From: an uncultured Bacilli bacterium
Lineage (GTDB): Bacteria; Bacillota_I; Bacilli_A; RF39; UBA660
Assembly (NCBI GenBank): GCA_910586635.1
Contig: CAJUJA010000049.1
Location: forward strand, 1 to 9,301
Direction of reading: 5' to 3'
DNA length: 9,301 bases
Both the position numbers and the translations under genes were made by a program. The notes beneath the pieces were generated by a model. That model ran no database searches. It was not told the origin of the DNA and was given only the letters and a program-made list of their open reading frames with translations. Each line of letters starts with the position of its first letter. The stretch's first letter is position 1. Shown here piece by piece: positions 6,807 to 9,301 of this stretch.

Positions 6807-7937
6807 CTACCTCTTTAAAAATTTTTGTTTTTGTACATTTTTCGAACCTTGAACTAAAAGATTTAAATCTCTAGAAACATATTCTGGAATATTAAAATCG
6901 ATTAGATCTAAGTAATTCTCAATATGAACTTTTTTGTTTTCTAATCTTTCTTTTTCTATTTGTCCTTGTAAATAAAAGTATTTTTCCCTATCATCGCCTC
7001 TTAACGCCATGAAAGAACTACTGATTGCAACAGCATAAGGATAAGAAACAATATCTTTAATATGACTTCTTGGAATTTGATAATTTTTTTTATTACATAC
7101 CAATTGATCAAATGAAATAGGAATTAGACTTCTTAATCGATAATTTTCTTCATCTAAATATTTTTTAGGAAGCTCACATAAATATTCCTGATTTAAACAT
7201 GAAATAAAACCACCCTGATACCAACACCTTAAAGTAGTATAAACATTTTCTACTTGAATCTTATTTTCTAAAAGGAAAGCTAAAAATCCCCTTTCCCATG
7301 TACCAGAAAGTATCTCTATACTATCATGATCGTTATCAATTAAAGTAGATAGATGATTCGCATCCACCACATGCCCAAATTCATGAATTAGATTTGACAT
7401 AAATAAAACGTCATTTTCAATTTTATTACTAAGGATTACAATATGATGATTTAATATCATATCAAAAATAGTAAATGAAGCTCCTTCTGGTATATCCATA
7501 GAAAATATAAGACCACTTTTTAAAAAAGATATAAAGGATTCATAATATTCAGGATGTTCTTTTAACATATAATCTTTCATGATATCAACCATATCTTTTC
7601 TAGCCAAGGTATGATTTTTAGGAAAAGATGCGATACTACGATACTTCTTTTCTAATATAGGAAGAATACTTTGTACAAAGTATCGATAATTTCCTTTTTT
7701 AGAAATAAAATCAGAAACCTGATAATCTATTTTACTCTTCAAATACGATTGTAAGTTAACTCCACAAAAAGAATCATATACTAAATCATATCCATTTATT
7801 TTTAAAAATGATTGTTTACTCCATAATGTAGGTAAAATTTCTTTTTCTCCTAAATTCTTACTTTGTTGATAAAATTGCTTTTTTAATAAAGAAATATCTT
7901 CTAAAAGTAAATCTAAATTTCCTTCAAATAACTCCAT
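6807..7937 (-). CDS. Short M3-like zinc metallopeptidase family protein
   Basis: This is a probable cytoplasmic zinc metallopeptidase or a derived non-peptidase relative. It has no signal peptide or membrane segment. HEFGH at residues 185-189 gives two zinc-binding histidines and the catalytic Glu. E208 in SIEILSGTWE fits the third zinc ligand of the M3 oligopeptidase pattern (E-x-x-S-x-x-x-E). A later IPRSHIKDIVSYPYAVA segment recalls the C-terminal substrate-binding region of that family. At 376 aa it is much shorter than typical oligoendopeptidase F (about 600 aa), mainly at the N-terminal side. I chose the ATG at 7937, not the in-frame start at 7970, because AAGGGGAG stands just before it. 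The gene starts one base after the queH stop, so they are surely co-transcribed. The next gene is a paralogue. The substrate is unknown. Confidence 0.8.
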   Translation of the reverse strand: MELFEGNLDLLLEDISLLKKQFYQQSKNLGEKEILPTLWSKQSFLKINGYDLVYDSFCGVNLQSYLKSKIDYQVSDFISKKGNYRYFVQSILPILEKKYRSIASFPKNHTLARKDMVDIMKDYMLKEHPEYYESFISFLKSGLIFSMDIPEGASFTIFDMILNHHIVILSNKIENDVLFMSNLIHEFGHVVDANHLSTLIDNDHDSIEILSGTWERGFLAFLLENKIQVENVYTTLRCWYQGGFISCLNQEYLCELPKKYLDEENYRLRSLIPISFDQLVCNKKNYQIPRSHIKDIVSYPYAVAISSSFMALRGDDREKYFYLQGQIEKERLENKKVHIENYLDLIDFNIPEYVSRDLNLLVQGSKNVQKQKFLKR

Positions 7938-7938
7938 T

Positions 7939-8538
7939 TTAAACTCCCCTTTTTGAATAAATACAACCACAGTAATCTTGCCTATATAAATGATATTTTC
8001 TAGATAATTCTATACTTCTTTGATAACCATTCTTTTTCTTAAAGTCTGAATATAAAAATTTTACTTCAAACTTTTTTTCAAGGTTCTCTCCAATTTCATT
8101 AATCCAATAACTATTCTTATAAGGACTAAGAGAAAGAGTTGTTGTAAAATAATCAAAACCTAACTTGCTTGCTACTTTAGCAGTTTCTTCTAATCGCAAT
8201 TGATAACACCTATAGCACCTTTTTCCCCTCTCGGGTTCACTTTCTAAGTTTTTTGAAATATCAAAAAATTCTTTTGGTTGATACCTTCCATCGATGATAT
8301 CAATCTGATATTTGGATTCCACTTTTTCTATAAAATGATGAATTTCAGATAATCTTTTTTGATACTCTTCGTAATCTGTAATATTAGGATTATAATAGAG
8401 TATTGTTATTTTAAAAGTTTGTCCAAGACGTTCTAATACTGCTGATGAACATGGTGCACAACAAGCATGTAGTAAAAGCGTAGGAGAATCTTTTTCTATT
8501 TTTTCTATCTCTTCTTCCATTAACTGATTATAATTCAA
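7939..8538 (-). CDS. queH: Epoxyqueuosine reductase QueH
   Basis: QueH reduces epoxyqueuosine to queuosine in the wobble position of GUN-anticodon tRNAs (Asp, Asn, His, Tyr), the last step of Q synthesis; it is unrelated to QueG. The protein shows the cysteine pattern of the family: HACCAPC (C26, C27, C30), RCYRC (C108, C111) and a C-terminal YCGC (C190, C192), which bind the iron-sulfur centre and iron. An LYYNPNI segment lies in the nucleotide-binding-like fold. The length is 199 aa from the TTG at 8538, which I prefer because GGAGG (8547-8551) is eight bases upstream of it. The longer TTG at 8553 would overlap that site. An ATG at 8520 is another option. It heads an operon with the two metallopeptidase-like genes. 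Confidence 0.93.
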   Translation of the reverse strand: MNYNQLMEEEIEKIEKDSPTLLLHACCAPCSSAVLERLGQTFKITILYYNPNITDYEEYQKRLSEIHHFIEKVESKYQIDIIDGRYQPKEFFDISKNLESEPERGKRCYRCYQLRLEETAKVASKLGFDYFTTTLSLSPYKNSYWINEIGENLEKKFEVKFLYSDFKKKNGYQRSIELSRKYHLYRQDYCGCIYSKRGV

Positions 8539-8546
8539 AGTAACCA

Positions 8547-8551
8547 CCTCC
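8547..8551 (-). promoter_or_regulatory. Ribosome binding site that decides the queH start
   Basis: GGAGG lies inside the longest open frame, two bases after its first TTG (8553), and eight bases before a second in-frame TTG (8538). This makes 8538 the likely start. Confidence 0.65.
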
Positions 8552-8565
8552 AAATAAATAGTTAT

Positions 8566-8594
8566 AAAATAACATAATTAATCATTTTTTTCAA
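8566..8594 (-). promoter_or_regulatory. Probable promoter of the queH operon
   Basis: A -35 TTGAAA (8589-8594), a 17-base spacer and a weak -10 TATTTT (8566-8571) preceded by TGT (an extended -10) lie just before queH, in the 67-82-base gap after the upstream gene. No clear terminator and no preQ1-type riboswitch is seen in this gap. Confidence 0.55.
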
Positions 8595-8620
8595 GCAAAA
8601 TTCTACTTTAGCATCATCAT

Positions 8621-9253
8621 TCAATTTACAAAATCATACCTATTCATCTTTGTTTTACATCTTACAAATGGTTCTCTTTCTTCTAAAGGAACTAATTTGC
8701 AAATAGAATTTAATTCTTGTTTAAGACGAAGTTCCCTATCTGTTATCATAAAATCAGGTTGAGAATAATTAAGATATCTTTCTTCCCTTTCATCATATAT
8801 TTTTTTGGGAATCTGAACAACTTTATAATCATGTAAAATATAATCATAAAAAGTTTCATAAATATTAAACTTTGATGTCGTAATTGTCCTATAAAGTTGA
8901 CTTTCAATAGAATCATAATCACAGGATTGAACTAAAATATCCTTTAGTAAAACATCACGTCCATACCAATTTTCTTCTACATTAGGAATTCCAGATACCA
9001 AAGAAAAATCAGCAAAACTATTGATTTGATCCCAAACTGCATTTTTACTTTTATAAAGATGAATAAAATATCTAATCAACTGTAGTTTCATCATTTGAGA
9101 TTTATTACATTCCTCAGACAATAAAATCTCCTTCCAATTAATTAATCCTTGTAATACTTCTTCTTTACTATAAAAATTAACTTCTGTTTCACTTGGGTGC
9201 ATATGTTTTCTAAAAAAAGGAAGTACTTCACCTCCACCATGAGCTACTGATGA
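8621..9253 (-). CDS. Hypothetical protein, N-terminus missing (runs off the genomic sequence)
   Basis: I do not recognise this protein. 210 residues are visible. An internal ATG at 9202 is unlikely to be the start, because the frame stays open upstream through AHGGGEVLPFFRKH to base 9253, where adapter sequence begins, and no ribosome binding site precedes that ATG. The visible part is soluble and rich in Tyr, Asp, Glu and Lys (NAVWDQINSFADFSLVSG, YETFYDYILHDYKV, PDFMITDRELRLKQEL) and has no membrane segment. It ends in TGA 67 bases before the longest possible queH start. It may be in its own transcription unit, since a probable promoter lies between it and queH. Confidence 0.7.
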   Translation of the reverse strand, partial: SSVAHGGGEVLPFFRKHMHPSETEVNFYSKEEVLQGLINWKEILLSEECNKSQMMKLQLIRYFIHLYKSKNAVWDQINSFADFSLVSGIPNVEENWYGRDVLLKDILVQSCDYDSIESQLYRTITTSKFNIYETFYDYILHDYKVVQIPKKIYDEREERYLNYSQPDFMITDRELRLKQELNSICKLVPLEEREPFVRCKTKMNRYDFVN

Positions 9254-9301
9254 AGATCGGAAGAGCGTCGTGTAGGGAAAGAGTGTGTCAGTACGTGTAG
9301 A
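9254..9301. other. Illumina TruSeq-type adapter and index (sequencing artefact)
   Basis: From 9254 the sequence is the Illumina adapter reading AGATCGGAAGAGCGTCGTGT and onward, through 9286. An eight-base index-like stretch follows (GTCAGTAC, 9287-9294), then GTGTAGA (9295-9301), the start of the P5-side adapter after the i5 index. Its GC content contrasts sharply with the flanking genome. These 48 bases are not genomic and should be removed. Confidence 0.98.

Noticed and set aside
8554..8620. preQ1 riboswitch upstream of queH
   Set aside because: The gap is short and holds a promoter-like pair. I see no C-rich aptamer loop or A-rich pseudoknot tail typical of preQ1-I.
1..9253. CRISPR array, insertion sequence, tRNA or rRNA gene
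   Set aside because: No spaced direct repeats, transposase-like frame, or tRNA/rRNA sequence was found in the genomic part of the window.

Overview
This is an AT-rich, gene-dense stretch from a low-GC Gram-positive bacterium (Bacillota or a close relative). The evidence is a T-box riboswitch, strong AGGAGG-type ribosome binding sites, rho-independent terminators, TTG starts and the standard stop codons (Trp is TGG, and TGA is used as a stop). A short ProRS without an editing insertion and a short archaeal-type AspRS fit many gut Bacilli and Clostridia. The genus cannot be named from the window. It looks like a short-read contig end: the last 48 bases are Illumina adapter and index sequence, not genome.

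Layout. Left edge (1-446, +): the C-terminal part of an alpha/beta hydrolase, cut by the window start, with a probable one-base frameshift near base 9-14. A bidirectional terminator (433-461) separates it from the convergent minus-strand genes. Positions 481-5385 (-): an aminoacyl-tRNA synthetase operon in the order hisS - aspS - Nudix hydrolase - 70-aa ORF - proS. It is driven by a sigma-A-type promoter (5596-5624) and controlled by a T-box leader (about 5400-5590). The gene junctions are tight, with a stop codon merged into the next ribosome binding site or an ATGA overlap. The Nudix gene is frameshifted at a run of seven G.

Positions 5625-8553 (-): queH (epoxyqueuosine reductase), then two tandem paralogous short zinc metallopeptidase-like genes with HExxH...E motifs resembling peptidase family M3. 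The first is intact (376 aa). The second is a same-frame match over its whole length but has an internal TAA, so only its C-terminal 293 codons appear as an open frame. Right edge (8621-9253, -): a gene of unknown function whose open frame runs into the adapter junction, so its N-terminus is missing.

How the parts fit: the T-box reads tRNA charging and controls His-, Asp- and probably Pro-tRNA synthetase expression together. The specifier contains overlapping Asp (GAC) and His (CAC) codons. The base after it and the base that meets the tRNA discriminator both favour tRNA-Asp. QueH makes the Q base at position 34 of tRNAs that include tRNA-Asp and tRNA-His, so the two operons share a tRNA theme. 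Three reading-frame lesions at or beside homopolymers in about 9 kb raise the question of decay, phase variation or consensus error.
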